Below, one piece after another: positions 32,765 through 40,113 of a stretch of DNA of 64,000 nucleotides. Origin of the DNA: an uncultured Bacteroides sp. (lineage in GTDB: Bacteria; Bacteroidota; Bacteroidia; Bacteroidales; Bacteroidaceae). Where the stretch lies: NCBI RefSeq assembly GCF_963666545.1, contig NZ_OY762899.1:434001-498000 (forward strand), read 5' to 3'. The notes below the pieces were generated by a model. It ran no database searches. It was not told the origin of the DNA and saw nothing but the letters and a program-made list of their open reading frames with translations. A program made the position numbers and the translations under genes. Each line of letters opens with the position of its first letter. The first letter of the stretch is position 1.

Positions 32765-32792
32765 AAAAAAAAAGGAGCTTGATAAAAGCCCC
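32765..32792 (-). terminator. Intrinsic terminator on the minus strand
   Basis: GGGGCTT pairs with AAGCTCC (7 bp, one G-U), then nine T. It would stop leftward early transcription before the 145-aa gene, or transcripts arising antisense to the membrane protein gene. Confidence 0.7.
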
Positions 32793-32832
32793 TTTCAAAA
32801 CAGTTAATACAATTTATTTCCTAACTTTATCA

Positions 32833-32864
32833 TTTGGACATATCATTATTTTTATATTTCTTTG
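32833..32864 (+). promoter_or_regulatory. Promoter of the membrane protein gene
   Basis: TTTG at 32833-32836 and TTTCTTTG at 32857-32864, spaced 20 nt, near-consensus Bacteroidetes promoter; ATG follows 17 nt later. Confidence 0.5.
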
Positions 32865-32881
32865 CAAAAAAAATCTATAAT

Positions 32882-33589
32882 ATGAAACTAATCGTAAACA
32901 TTGTTATTATTCTAATAACTATCTTAGCTTTAATCATTATTGTGGTTATTGGTTTGGATGTACAAAACCTTAAATGGGGCTCTTCTGCAAATGCTCAAGG
33001 CATAAATAGCATTTTAATTAATTTATCATATAGCTATATAGCTGGTGCCATTTTTTACTTTTTGGTTACAACCATACCTTTTTATTTGAGAAGAAAGAAA
33101 ATAAATATTGTCATTAAAGACAGGCTAAATATTATTTCAGCAAGTACACAAACAATCATATTTGCTTATGATCCATCATCAATCAATTTTACGCTTGAAC
33201 AAATAGAAAAGATAGATTTGGACAGAATTAATGAAGAAGAGCTATTGAATCTTTTTAAAAGATCAACAGTTTTTGATATTTCAAATGTTGCAAGACAAAT
33301 TCTTCCACAAGCAAATACTACAATTTTTTTCACTGTAAAACAGTCATTACAGGTAATTGACAAAGCTATTGAAGAAACAGTTAGCAACTATTCAGATTAT
33401 CTTTCTGAAGAACAAATAATTCTTTTAAATAACGTAAAGAACTCAAAGTTCAAGAACATGATTTTTTCATCTACTGATGATGCCTTTAATAGGGTAATGT
33501 TCAGCCAACCTCAAACCGTTAATTCTTTAGCAGAATACTTTGTAGTTTTTTGGAAAGACGTAAAAGAACTAAATAGCATATCAAAATAA
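32882..33589 (+). CDS. Two-TM membrane protein of unknown function
   Basis: A 235-aa protein (start KLIVNIVIILITILALIIIVV at 32882, matching the promoter; an earlier ATG would precede the -7 box). TM helices at about residues 3-23 and 48-69, then a basic RRKKINIVIKDRL turn and a cytoplasmic helical domain (about 75-235). It is AT-rich and isolated on the plus strand with its own promoter and a bidirectional terminator. This suggests expression in the lysogen. Superinfection exclusion is a possible role for such proteins, but nothing in the sequence proves it. Confidence 0.6.
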   Translation: MKLIVNIVIILITILALIIIVVIGLDVQNLKWGSSANAQGINSILINLSYSYIAGAIFYFLVTTIPFYLRRKKINIVIKDRLNIISASTQTIIFAYDPSSINFTLEQIEKIDLDRINEEELLNLFKRSTVFDISNVARQILPQANTTIFFTVKQSLQVIDKAIEETVSNYSDYLSEEQIILLNNVKNSKFKNMIFSSTDDAFNRVMFSQPQTVNSLAEYFVVFWKDVKELNSISK

Positions 33590-33665
33590 TTAACACTTTA
33601 TTTCCTCGCCAGTATATTGTAAGCCATAATATTCCTCTCTATTTAATTTTGAATTTTGAATTATG

Positions 33666-33702
33666 CCTTATTCTAGTTTTGTGCCAAAAACTAGAATAAA
33701 GG
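33666..33702. terminator. Bidirectional terminator
   Basis: CCTTATTCTAGTTTT pairs with AAAACTAGAATAAAGG with a single bulge, flanked by T- and A-rich sequence. It separates the plus-strand membrane protein gene from the leftward micro-gene operon. Confidence 0.75.
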
Positions 33703-33742
33703 ATTCTGTTATTTTAATTTCTGACTAATTTTTAAACAAGCA

Positions 33743-33883
33743 TTAAACAGCGATTCTTTGCCGAATAACACCAATATTTTTCTTTACCAATCCTACTATC
33801 CTGTCATGGTATTCTGTACTCTTATTGCAAACACTACGGGACTGGACCATATCAAGCCTTATCTGTATTACCCTCTTTTTCAT
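33743..33883 (-). CDS. Micro-protein, 46 aa
   Basis: ATG 33883, stop TAA 33743-33745. Basic protein (KKRVIQIRLDMVQSRSV, ending RIVGLVKKNIGVIRQRIAV). Its ATG overlaps the stop of the 53-aa gene (ATGA), so it is translationally coupled. Unknown function; last gene of the early leftward region before a terminator. Confidence 0.5.
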   Translation of the reverse strand: MKKRVIQIRLDMVQSRSVCNKSTEYHDRIVGLVKKNIGVIRQRIAV

Positions 33884-34041
33884 TTCTTTTCCTCCTCTTC
33901 AAAAGTGAATAATATACGGTCACACCTGTAGATTGCGTGTAACTCTTTTCTTGTTCTCTCGAGATCAGCCGTTTCTATCGGCCCATTGATGATTATATGG
34001 GAATTATCATCAGCGATTAATTTTGCTTCTTTTATTATCAT
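33880..34041 (-). CDS. Micro-protein, 53 aa
   Basis: ATG 34041, stop TGA 33880-33882. A small alpha/beta protein (IIKEAKLIADDNSHIIINGP, RCDRILFTFEEEEKK). The start overlaps the stop of the 25-aa gene and the stop overlaps the start of the 46-aa gene, both as ATGA. Unknown function. Confidence 0.55.
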   Translation of the reverse strand: MIIKEAKLIADDNSHIIINGPIETADLERTRKELHAIYRCDRILFTFEEEEKK

Positions 34042-34115
34042 AATACATAGCTTATTATCTGCATGGCCGCAAAGAATGCAATCATGCAGAAGATGAATTT
34101 TATAATTTGCTTCAT
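34038..34115 (-). CDS. Micro-protein, 25-aa single transmembrane peptide
   Basis: ATG 34115, stop TGA 34038-34040. The sequence KQIIKFIFCMIAFFAAMQII is one hydrophobic helix with a Lys at the N-terminus. It is coupled by an ATGA overlap to the 53-aa gene. It is a typical size for phage membrane micro-proteins, but expression is not proven. Confidence 0.45.
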   Translation of the reverse strand: MKQIIKFIFCMIAFFAAMQIISYVL

Positions 34116-34260
34116 ACGTTTAGCGAATTTGAATTGGGTAAGAATCTAACATATCACAAGGTCTATTTAAGTTAATACGCATCCATATTACGTTAATCAG
34201 TTAACTAAACCTTTCGATATATTAAACCATGTTATAAATGAGGCCATAATGCACTGAATA

Positions 34261-34291
34261 TTTGGTGGGAGCCCGAATTTCGATACCTTTG
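34261..34291 (+). promoter_or_regulatory. Consensus Bacteroidetes promoter
   Basis: TTTG (34261-34264), exactly 19 nt, TACCTTTG (34284-34291). This fits the sigma-ABfr consensus fully and is among the best promoters in the window. Confidence 0.8.
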
Positions 34292-34296
34292 CAGTG

Positions 34297-34359
34297 TGTT
34301 TTTCATAGTATTAGATTTAAGGTTAACAAAGGTTGGAGTCAGGCGTGACTCCTTTTTTT
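34297..34359 (+). ncRNA. Candidate small RNA of about 60 nt
   Basis: A consensus promoter is followed after about 45 nt by an intrinsic terminator, with no ORF of use between. The transcript would start near 34297, contain an unstructured AT-rich 5' part (including GGTTAACAAAGGTT) and end with the terminator hairpin. The next gene (34433) lies after the terminator. This arrangement fits a regulatory sRNA from the prophage. Confidence 0.55.
34335..34359 (+). terminator. Intrinsic terminator of the candidate sRNA
   Basis: GGAGTCA-GGCG-TGACTCC (7 perfect bp, 4-nt loop) followed by seven T. Confidence 0.88.
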
Positions 34360-34432
34360 ATTTTATGCCTATAGGTCATCAAAGTGTGATTTTCTATCGT
34401 TTTCCAAGACTAAGTTTATAAAACATCGAATT

Positions 34433-34621
34433 ATGAAAAAACTTAGTGCGAATACAATAATGATCTTAGGTGCTGCTCTGATATGTATATCGAACATACT
34501 AAACTTCTTATCAAACCAATATCCATCGCATCCCATTAAATTCTTTCAAGGGGTTGCCCTAGGCCTGGGAGCGGTAATCCTTGTCTGGGGTATCGTGAAA
34601 AAATTTAAGAGCAAAATGTAG
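34433..34621 (+). CDS. Small two-TM membrane protein
   Basis: A 62-aa protein with TM helices at about residues 7-25 and 37-53 separated by a loop (SNQYPSHPIKF), and a basic end (VKKFKSKM). Similar two-helix peptides with GAALICISNILNF/GVALGLGAVILVWGI are common in Bacteroidetes genomes, without known role. It lies on the plus strand opposite the early operon and 80 nt after the sRNA terminator; partial read-through may drive it. Confidence 0.6.
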   Translation: MKKLSANTIMILGAALICISNILNFLSNQYPSHPIKFFQGVALGLGAVILVWGIVKKFKSKM

Positions 34622-34630
34622 TTACCCTTA

Positions 34631-34816
34631 CTACTGCTTATTCCTGATTCGAAGAAATCCTCTTTTCTCTGTTTCTTTAAGTAGCGGAAGATCTTCCTCT
34701 CGTATTTCTGCCGGAGTTTCTCCATTGACAGTTATGTCGGGTGGCAGATTGAATTTCTCCCTTATGCGCCGGATACTTTCCGCATCTTCTGTTATCCAAT
34801 AAATTGTTAGTTTCAT
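34631..34816 (-). CDS. Small phage protein of unknown function
   Basis: A 61-aa protein (KLTIYWITEDAESIRRIREKFNLPPDITVNGETPAEI, then PLLKETEKRGFLRIRNKQ). A compact alpha/beta fold is likely. It overlaps the upstream 270-aa gene by 4 nt. This gene pair is frequent in Bacteroides prophages, next to the replication-initiator-like gene, but its role is unknown. Confidence 0.6.
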   Translation of the reverse strand: MKLTIYWITEDAESIRRIREKFNLPPDITVNGETPAEIREEDLPLLKETEKRGFLRIRNKQ

Positions 34817-35625
34817 TTCTTCAGGCTAATATTATACTCACATAGATATTCTCCTATATCCCGCTCCGCAATATACGGGGAAGGGCATTCGCCGTTATAG
34901 ATCAGCTTCAAGGCCTCATTTTCTCCTTTCCATGCATTCCACCATGTCTGAGGGGAATAACTCTTCGGGAGATTTGGGAAAAGCCCGCAAAATGCATTAA
35001 AATCGTTCTTCGCTTTTTCGTTAATATCCCGTATGTAATCGGTTCCGGAGACAATGCATTGTGCTGCCATATTGATTTTCATGAATCCTTTCTCTTTTCG
35101 CTGCTCGATCAACCTTTTTTCATTTCTGTCGATAGCTTCGTTTCTCTCTGTCAGGAAGCGTCTTGCCGCCGTCATCATCTGCTGAATATTCAGAGAACTT
35201 CCCCATACGAGTTGTCCGTACCTGCCGATCTTGCAGCCCCGAAAGAAGTATGACAGTTCAGCCAGATTCAGGTAGTAGTACTCTGTGGCGATAAGTAGTG
35301 AAGTATCCGCAAACTGGTATGTGGTAAGTCCTGTATCTGCATTCTTGCACAAACTGCGCAAGTGTTCTGATATGATTTTTATCACCGTATCGTTCCCAAA
35401 AACGACCGACACGTCGGCCAGAGTTGGTATCTGCCTGTTGGCTGCGATGAGCTGTATGTCGGTAACGGATTTTATTTGTGCAATGGCACCGCCCCATTGT
35501 TCAACCAATTCGGACGACGTTAATGAGTTCTTTAATTCCTGCTGAATCGGCGTTAGTTCCATCTTCTTCGTTTGTTGTATTGAACGGACCTGAGAAGGAA
35601 GTATCAGCATTTTTGTTTCTTCCAT
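34813..35625 (-). CDS. DUF6633-like phage protein
   Basis: About 270 aa from EETKMLILPSQVRSIQQTKK (ATG 35625). Alternative starts are 35709 and 35562; all lie inside the upstream gene. Helical; central YLNLAELSYFFRGCKIGRYGQLVWGSSLNIQQMMTAARRFL has a conserved DNA-packaging/replication-associated look. It ends with SYSPQTWWNAWKGENEALKLIYNGECPSPYIAE. Proteins of this type follow DUF4373 initiator genes in Bacteroides phages and may serve loading or initiation. The long overlap (over 60 nt) with the upstream gene is unusual. Confidence 0.6.
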   Translation of the reverse strand: MEETKMLILPSQVRSIQQTKKMELTPIQQELKNSLTSSELVEQWGGAIAQIKSVTDIQLIAANRQIPTLADVSVVFGNDTVIKIISEHLRSLCKNADTGLTTYQFADTSLLIATEYYYLNLAELSYFFRGCKIGRYGQLVWGSSLNIQQMMTAARRFLTERNEAIDRNEKRLIEQRKEKGFMKINMAAQCIVSGTDYIRDINEKAKNDFNAFCGLFPNLPKSYSPQTWWNAWKGENEALKLIYNGECPSPYIAERDIGEYLCEYNISLKK

Positions 35626-36370
35626 TGAATTTCTCTTTATTTGCCCATGTGGCCAGTCTTTTTGCGACTTCCCAAGTGGGCTGTTTTTCAAATCGCATCT
35701 TAGTTTCACTTTTGTTCATCTCTGACCAATAGTCGAAAAAGGCCCGGATCATCTCTTTACCATATTTTTCCATGTATGGAACAAGATTTTTCCCAAAGTC
35801 TTTTTTACGTGAGAGAGTAGCAGCTTTAGCTGCGGCTAGTTTCTTGGCTTGTTCGGCTTTCTTTTGCTCTACGTTAGTAGAGTTTTCTTTAGGTTTAATA
35901 TTCTTTCTATTTACTTTTACTTTACTTTGTTCATTATCGGCATGATTAATTGAATTGTTTGTGCAATCAATTGGATTATTTGCACAATTAATTAAATAAT
36001 CCTTGATAATGAAAGTTTCTTTTCTTTGGTAAGTAGCAAGAAAAAACCTTTTTTGTATTCCATTTGATGTTAATATATTGTATTTTTCATACATATCTCT
36101 TGAGAAGAATTCAACTTGCAATGCCTTTAGCAATACTTCTTTTACTGCACCCTCGGAAACCCCGACTGTATCGGCAATAACAAAAGGCAAATCTTCGTCC
36201 CACAAAATATAATACCCATCATCTTTGTAGATATTACACAGCAGGCAAATAAGTATCGAAGTTGAACTTGCACCACATGCACGTGAAATCTTTCTCACCT
36301 TAACATCAGTAAAGAAACCTACATCTATCGGGAAATAGTCAATTCCCTGTTTTGCTGGTCTTCCTGCCAT
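35501..36370 (-). CDS. DUF4373/Lin1244-like replication-initiation protein
   Basis: A 289-aa protein. N-terminal GRPAKQGIDYFPIDVGFFTDVKVRKISRACGASSTSILICLL is the Lin1244/Lin1753-like winged helix domain common to phage replication initiators (residues 1-125). A Lys/Asn-rich linker follows (about 126-190), then the C-terminal segment MIRAFFDYWSEMNKSETKMRFEKQPTWEVAKRLATW typical of these proteins. It probably binds the phage origin. The gene overlaps the 3' neighbour. Confidence 0.8.
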   Translation of the reverse strand: MAGRPAKQGIDYFPIDVGFFTDVKVRKISRACGASSTSILICLLCNIYKDDGYYILWDEDLPFVIADTVGVSEGAVKEVLLKALQVEFFSRDMYEKYNILTSNGIQKRFFLATYQRKETFIIKDYLINCANNPIDCTNNSINHADNEQSKVKVNRKNIKPKENSTNVEQKKAEQAKKLAAAKAATLSRKKDFGKNLVPYMEKYGKEMIRAFFDYWSEMNKSETKMRFEKQPTWEVAKRLATWANKEKFNGRNKNADTSFSGPFNTTNEEDGTNADSAGIKELINVVRIG

Positions 36371-36394
36371 ATTATTTATGGTTTATAGTCTATA

Positions 36395-37567
36395 CTAGAA
36401 ATATACATTTGTTAGTTGCTTTCCTTTAGATTCAACCTGCCAAAGTCCCCTACCCGACGGATCGACCAGTTTTAGTTCCTCAACTTTGCCAAAGCGTTTT
36501 ATATTTCCAGCGAGGTCAACTATCCAACCACATACCTTGTCTTTGTGCGGCCTGATAGCACGCCCCACTATCTGATAATAAAGAGCAAGTGACATAGTAG
36601 GCCTTGCTATCACGATAGTATCAAGTTCAGGATAATCAAAACCCGTAGTGAGAACCCCGACATTTGCCACTACAGGAATTTCGCCGGATTTGAAATGCTT
36701 TAATATCACCTCACGTGTGGCTTTGGGTGTTTCTCCTGAGACAATGGCACATCCGGGAATTGAATACGTTAATCGTTCGGCTTCTTTTAAGAAACGGGTA
36801 AATACGAGTATACCTTTGCGCTTCCCTCCTTCTATTGGATTCATAAGACGCTGAACGATACTAACCAGAAAACTATAAAAGTCTATTCTTTCATATTCTT
36901 TCACAACCGATTTATCGGTATAATCCGCACCAGTTGTATTCACCCGTAGATTACCGCTGTCCCATCCAGTCGGTCGTAGATCATAGTAGTTCAATTTAGA
37001 AAGAAAGCCCTGATCAAGCAACGTTGATATTTGAACCTGATAGATAACATCTGAAAAGATTCTCGGCCTTGTCCTTGTGATGAACTTTAGCATTGCTCCA
37101 AACTCCTGGTTGGATGACAATCTGTAAGGGGTTGCGGTTAGTCCTAATACCTTGCACTTTACCGTCTCAAAGAATGTCTTATACATCCCCTCTTTAGGGT
37201 TTACCAAATGAGCTTCATCTACAATGATATTTTTAAAGTGAGTGAATAGTTCAGGATGAGACCTTACACTGCCTATTGTGGCAAAGGTTATCCTGTTTAT
37301 CTCTTTAGAATTGAATGAAGCTGAATAAATAGAACAATCCAATATGTCATAAGAGCATAGCTTTTTGTAGTTCTGCTCAAGTATCTCTTTTGATGGTTGA
37401 AAGACTAAAGTATGGCCATCTAACTTACTTGCTATGTCGGCAATCACCAAACTCTTTCCACTCCCTGTAGGAAGCACCATAATAGCGTTCTTGTCTGACT
37501 TTTTATCCATAAAAAAAGCTACAGCCTTGTCGGATGCAGCCTTTTGGTAATCTCGAAGCTTATACAT
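36395..37567 (-). CDS. Superfamily 2 DEAD/DEAH helicase
   Basis: A 390-aa helicase. Motif I LPTGSGKS (residues 32-39), motif II VDEAH (about 115), motif III LGLTATPYR, and motif VI QIVGRAIRPH. The N-terminal Q-like LRDYQKAA motif is also present. The size and motifs resemble phage UvsW-like/RadD-like helicases that unwind branched DNA. It sits between the initiator-like protein and NinG, consistent with replication/recombination. Overlaps the DUF3820-like gene by 8 nt. Confidence 0.92.
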   Translation of the reverse strand: MYKLRDYQKAASDKAVAFFMDKKSDKNAIMVLPTGSGKSLVIADIASKLDGHTLVFQPSKEILEQNYKKLCSYDILDCSIYSASFNSKEINRITFATIGSVRSHPELFTHFKNIIVDEAHLVNPKEGMYKTFFETVKCKVLGLTATPYRLSSNQEFGAMLKFITRTRPRIFSDVIYQVQISTLLDQGFLSKLNYYDLRPTGWDSGNLRVNTTGADYTDKSVVKEYERIDFYSFLVSIVQRLMNPIEGGKRKGILVFTRFLKEAERLTYSIPGCAIVSGETPKATREVILKHFKSGEIPVVANVGVLTTGFDYPELDTIVIARPTMSLALYYQIVGRAIRPHKDKVCGWIVDLAGNIKRFGKVEELKLVDPSGRGLWQVESKGKQLTNVYF

Positions 37568-37769
37568 GACTATCTCTTTTTATTTCTTCTTGAATAACAT
37601 CAAGGTTATCTTCGATATACTCTTTAACTTCTTTGTTGATAGAGCCAAAACGAGGGTTCGGTAATGTCCATTCATCATAAAGCCACATTAGATATGATGC
37701 AGGCACATTTGCCATTTTTTTGCCTTTATATTTTCCAAAAGGCATGAGACTTTCATCAGTTAATTCCAT
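37560..37769 (-). CDS. DUF3820-family small protein
   Basis: A 69-aa protein. TDESLMPFGKYKGKKMANVPASYLMWLYDEW is the DUF3820 core (MPFGKYKGxxxxxVPxxYLxWL). In phages the family accompanies recombination and exonuclease genes. Its biochemical role is unknown to me. It overlaps the helicase start by 8 nt. Confidence 0.85.
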   Translation of the reverse strand: MELTDESLMPFGKYKGKKMANVPASYLMWLYDEWTLPNPRFGSINKEVKEYIEDNLDVIQEEIKRDSHV

Positions 37770-37778
37770 AATCCTTTC

Positions 37779-38336
37779 TTAATCAATTATTTTCAAATCA
37801 TTGAGATAAAAAACGTCGTCTCCAATTGTAATTTTATCTTTTTCAGCAATCACTTCAAATCGTTCTTGTTTCATCTGTTCAATTAATGCAGAGTAGTATT
37901 TAATCAATTGCTCATATTCAAAATCAGAGTATTTACAAATACTCTTCTTCTTCATTTCAAGTAGTAGAATTTTTCTTTCACCGTATTTTTGTATAAGCCC
38001 CCGCCTATACCCTTGCATATTGCCTTCTTGAAATCTATTACAATGGCGGCATTGGGCGTTGCAATTTGTTTCATCGAAACGAGTACTCATGTGTTGACGA
38101 TTAATGTAATGACCACAATCGGCTTGTTCAAAAGGAAGTATCCTACCACAGCTTATGCAACAAAATTGATTAAAGTCAAACCTTTTACTGTCTCTCATTC
38201 TTATATACATTGAGAACACCTTATCGAGCTTCGCTTTTAAATTCGGTTTCTTTTTGATTTTAACCCCCGCCTTATCGAATAATGGTAAAGGTTTATCTTT
38301 TTTCTTTTTCTTGTATCTATATATCATGCTCTTCAT
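37779..38336 (-). CDS. NinG/Rap-like recombination protein
   Basis: A 185-aa protein. A basic N-terminus (YRYKKKKKDKPLPLF) is followed by LDKVFSMYIRMRDS and a zinc-binding HNH-like core with CCISCGR, DCGHYINRQHMSTRFDETNCNAQCRHCN and YRRGLIQKYG. This is the pattern of lambda NinG (Rap), a structure-specific endonuclease for recombination intermediates. It lies with helicase and Sak4-like genes. Confidence 0.92.
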   Translation of the reverse strand: MKSMIYRYKKKKKDKPLPLFDKAGVKIKKKPNLKAKLDKVFSMYIRMRDSKRFDFNQFCCISCGRILPFEQADCGHYINRQHMSTRFDETNCNAQCRHCNRFQEGNMQGYRRGLIQKYGERKILLLEMKKKSICKYSDFEYEQLIKYYSALIEQMKQERFEVIAEKDKITIGDDVFYLNDLKIID

Positions 38337-38517
38337 TATTACATATGCACCATTCTAAATTGAATTTTTTCACATTCATAATCTCAACCGTACATCCCTT
38401 TTCGAGGTATTTTAGAACAATTCTTTGCCAATCTTTATCTTCATATATAGTATCAGCAATATGAGCCGCAAACGTTTTACCACATCTGCATCGAATTACT
38501 TGTACAAACCTTTCCAT
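38317..38517 (-). CDS. Small Cys-containing protein of unknown function
   Basis: A 66-aa protein starting ERFVQVIRCRCGKTFAAHIADTIYEDKDW (ATG 38517) and ending LEWCICNNEEHDI. The CRC at the N-terminus and CIC at the C-terminus could bind one zinc. It overlaps ninG by 20 nt. A terminator at 38532-38559 lies directly upstream, so its expression may need read-through or antitermination. Confidence 0.55.
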   Translation of the reverse strand: MERFVQVIRCRCGKTFAAHIADTIYEDKDWQRIVLKYLEKGCTVEIMNVKKFNLEWCICNNEEHDI

Positions 38518-38531
38518 ATAGCTTTCCAATT

Positions 38532-38559
38532 AAAAGCCCCCGACGGAATTGTCAGAGGC
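38532..38559 (-). terminator. Intrinsic terminator upstream of ninG group
   Basis: On the minus strand GCCTCTGAC pairs with GTCGGGGGC (9 bp with G-U pairs), loop AATTCC, followed by TTTTAATT. It lies between the 190-nt RNA and the next genes of the leftward operon. Confidence 0.75.
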
Positions 38560-38704
38560 AAAACAACATAATTCACTGTGCGACTTGTAATAACACTTCT
38601 ATAATTTTTCGGCTTCTTTCAGTCGTGTCAACCGTCTTTCTCAACAGTAACCCATAAACGATAAAAGTCTTTTAGTTATTGCTAACCGCACCCTCTAATG
38701 GTTT

Positions 38705-38894
38705 GTGGAATAAGCAGGGTTCGAACCTGCACAAGTATCGTCTATTTTCGTTATTTCGTTTTCTCAAGCCTTGGTTATCCGCTCTCATCGAACCTACTTT
38801 CAACTACTAATAGCCCGGTCTTGGTGACATCCTGCCATATGCGCACTTTGGCATTCCGTTCACTGAGCTTTAATACCGTACACTCCATTATTCC
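38705..38894 (-). ncRNA. Structured RNA with tRNA-like ends (about 190 nt)
   Basis: The 5' end GGAATAA pairs with the 3' TTATTCC, which is followed by ACA. Next to the 3' side is a perfect T-arm GCAGG-TTCGAAC-CCTGC, and next to the 5' side a D-arm-like GAG...CTC with GG in its loop. Between them, where an anticodon arm belongs, are about 110-120 nt with further helices (TGCCA/TGGCA, GTGA/TCAC). No ORF covers this stretch of the early operon. It may be a tRNA with an insertion, a tmRNA-like molecule or a tRNA mimic. Confidence 0.55.
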
Positions 38895-38901
38895 ATTTAT
38901 G

Positions 38902-38927
38902 CCTACGCCAATAAATAATGGCGTAGG
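38902..38927. terminator. Stem-loop between early genes and the tRNA-ended RNA
   Basis: CCTACGCCA/TGGCGTAGG, 9 perfect bp, 8-nt loop. On the plus strand it is followed by TTTATTATTATT. On the minus strand it immediately precedes the RNA 5' end without a T run, so there it may act as a processing or boundary element. Confidence 0.5.
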
Positions 38928-38936
38928 ACTTTATTA

Positions 38937-39674
38937 TTATTGTTCAATAATCACGATATCGGGTGCAATAGCCTTGATTGCCTCCAATTGATCGTCAATG
39001 ACACTATTCTTGTATTCTTCGATTGCTTCGTTAGCACCAGCAGAAACAAGAGATAGAGAAACATCCCGCCCATCCACATCAGCGTAGATCTCGACTTCGA
39101 TTTCTTCATTTGCAAAACCCTTGAAAAGCGGAATAAATAGTTTGAAAGATTTCGGCAAATTGGAATCAACCACTTGAGAATAGTTATCTACCTTACTGCC
39201 ATTTTCTTCTTTGCTTCTTTCAATATCCTGATTCACTTTTGCTTTGAAGTTTTTGAGGATGGACACAAGCTGCATATTTTGGGATTTGTCAGTAAAGAAT
39301 GCCCGGTGCATCTTGATGAATAGCGAAAGCTTGTTTGGTTCCCAAGTATTATCGGTATTGATGCCGAACTCCTTCATCTCTTTTGAAAGCTCAAGTCTAC
39401 CTGATATACTTGCTTGATAGTAATTGGTTTCATCAATTGTCAAGGTAATAATCATATTATCCCTGTTTACCTTGATATTAGCTGATTTCTGATTGATAAG
39501 CCCAATACGCTTTTCCAGCCATCTCAAGGGCGATTCGATTGTGCCACGAATATCTATCTTTTCAGGCTCTTTAGGTTCTAATTGGCAAGCTGCTTCGCCT
39601 TCTCTCAATACTACTTCAATAGGTGTACCGTTGTAATCTTTCGGTAACACCAAGTTTAATTTGTTTTCACTCAT
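38937..39674 (-). CDS. Phage early protein of unknown function
   Basis: A 245-aa protein starting SENKLNLVLPKDYNGTPIEVVLREGEAACQLEPKEPEKI, with a middle beta-rich region (NIKVNRDNMIITLTIDETNYYQASISGRLEL). The N-terminal peptide and the position in the recombination block resemble a family of phage proteins of about 250 aa found with DUF1351 and Sak4-like genes. No catalytic motif is seen. It overlaps the upstream gene by 4 nt. Confidence 0.65.
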   Translation of the reverse strand: MSENKLNLVLPKDYNGTPIEVVLREGEAACQLEPKEPEKIDIRGTIESPLRWLEKRIGLINQKSANIKVNRDNMIITLTIDETNYYQASISGRLELSKEMKEFGINTDNTWEPNKLSLFIKMHRAFFTDKSQNMQLVSILKNFKAKVNQDIERSKEENGSKVDNYSQVVDSNLPKSFKLFIPLFKGFANEEIEVEIYADVDGRDVSLSLVSAGANEAIEEYKNSVIDDQLEAIKAIAPDIVIIEQ

Positions 39675-40102
39675 GATTTTGTTCCTGTTTTACGGTCAAT
39701 ACTAAAAATTGTCTTTTGCATCTCCTGTGGCATAATCGGGCGTGAATAAACAAGTTCGCCAAGCTTATTATAGTACCCCACCATTTTTTCTTCATGATAA
39801 AGGATTTTGGCGCATTCCTGATCTTCTACATATTCAGAACCTTTCTTGATATTTTCAAGAAGAGTCTGCTTTATTACATTCAGGGGCTTAAGCTGCTCCT
39901 TATATCCTTCCATTACCTCTTTCTTTTCTATCTCAATGTCATTGATTGAAATAGAAGTTTCAGCGAGAGATTCTTTTTTCTGTGCTAACTCATCGGGAGT
40001 GAACCGGTGAGTATAACCGATTTCCTCAATTGCATCGGCATTGTCCTGTAAAAATTGCCATCTGTCCTTTTCTTGGACTTCCTGACCTAAAAAATTGTCC
40101 AT
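39671..40102 (-). CDS. Phage early protein of unknown function, coiled-coil
   Basis: A 143-aa protein. N-terminus LGQEVQEKDRWQFLQDNADAIEEIGYTHRFTPDELAQKK; centre is a helical hairpin (SINDIEIEKKEVMEGYKEQLKPLNVIKQTLLENIKKG). It ends in RPIMPQEMQKTIFSIDRKTG. It may be a partner of recombination proteins, judged only by position. Confidence 0.6.
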   Translation of the reverse strand: MDNFLGQEVQEKDRWQFLQDNADAIEEIGYTHRFTPDELAQKKESLAETSISINDIEIEKKEVMEGYKEQLKPLNVIKQTLLENIKKGSEYVEDQECAKILYHEEKMVGYYNKLGELVYSRPIMPQEMQKTIFSIDRKTGTKS

Positions 40103-40113
40103 AAGTTAAATCT

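Noticed and set aside
38705-38894. Group I intron within a tRNA
   Set aside because: The insertion is only about 115 nt and no P7/P3 core-like sequence was found.
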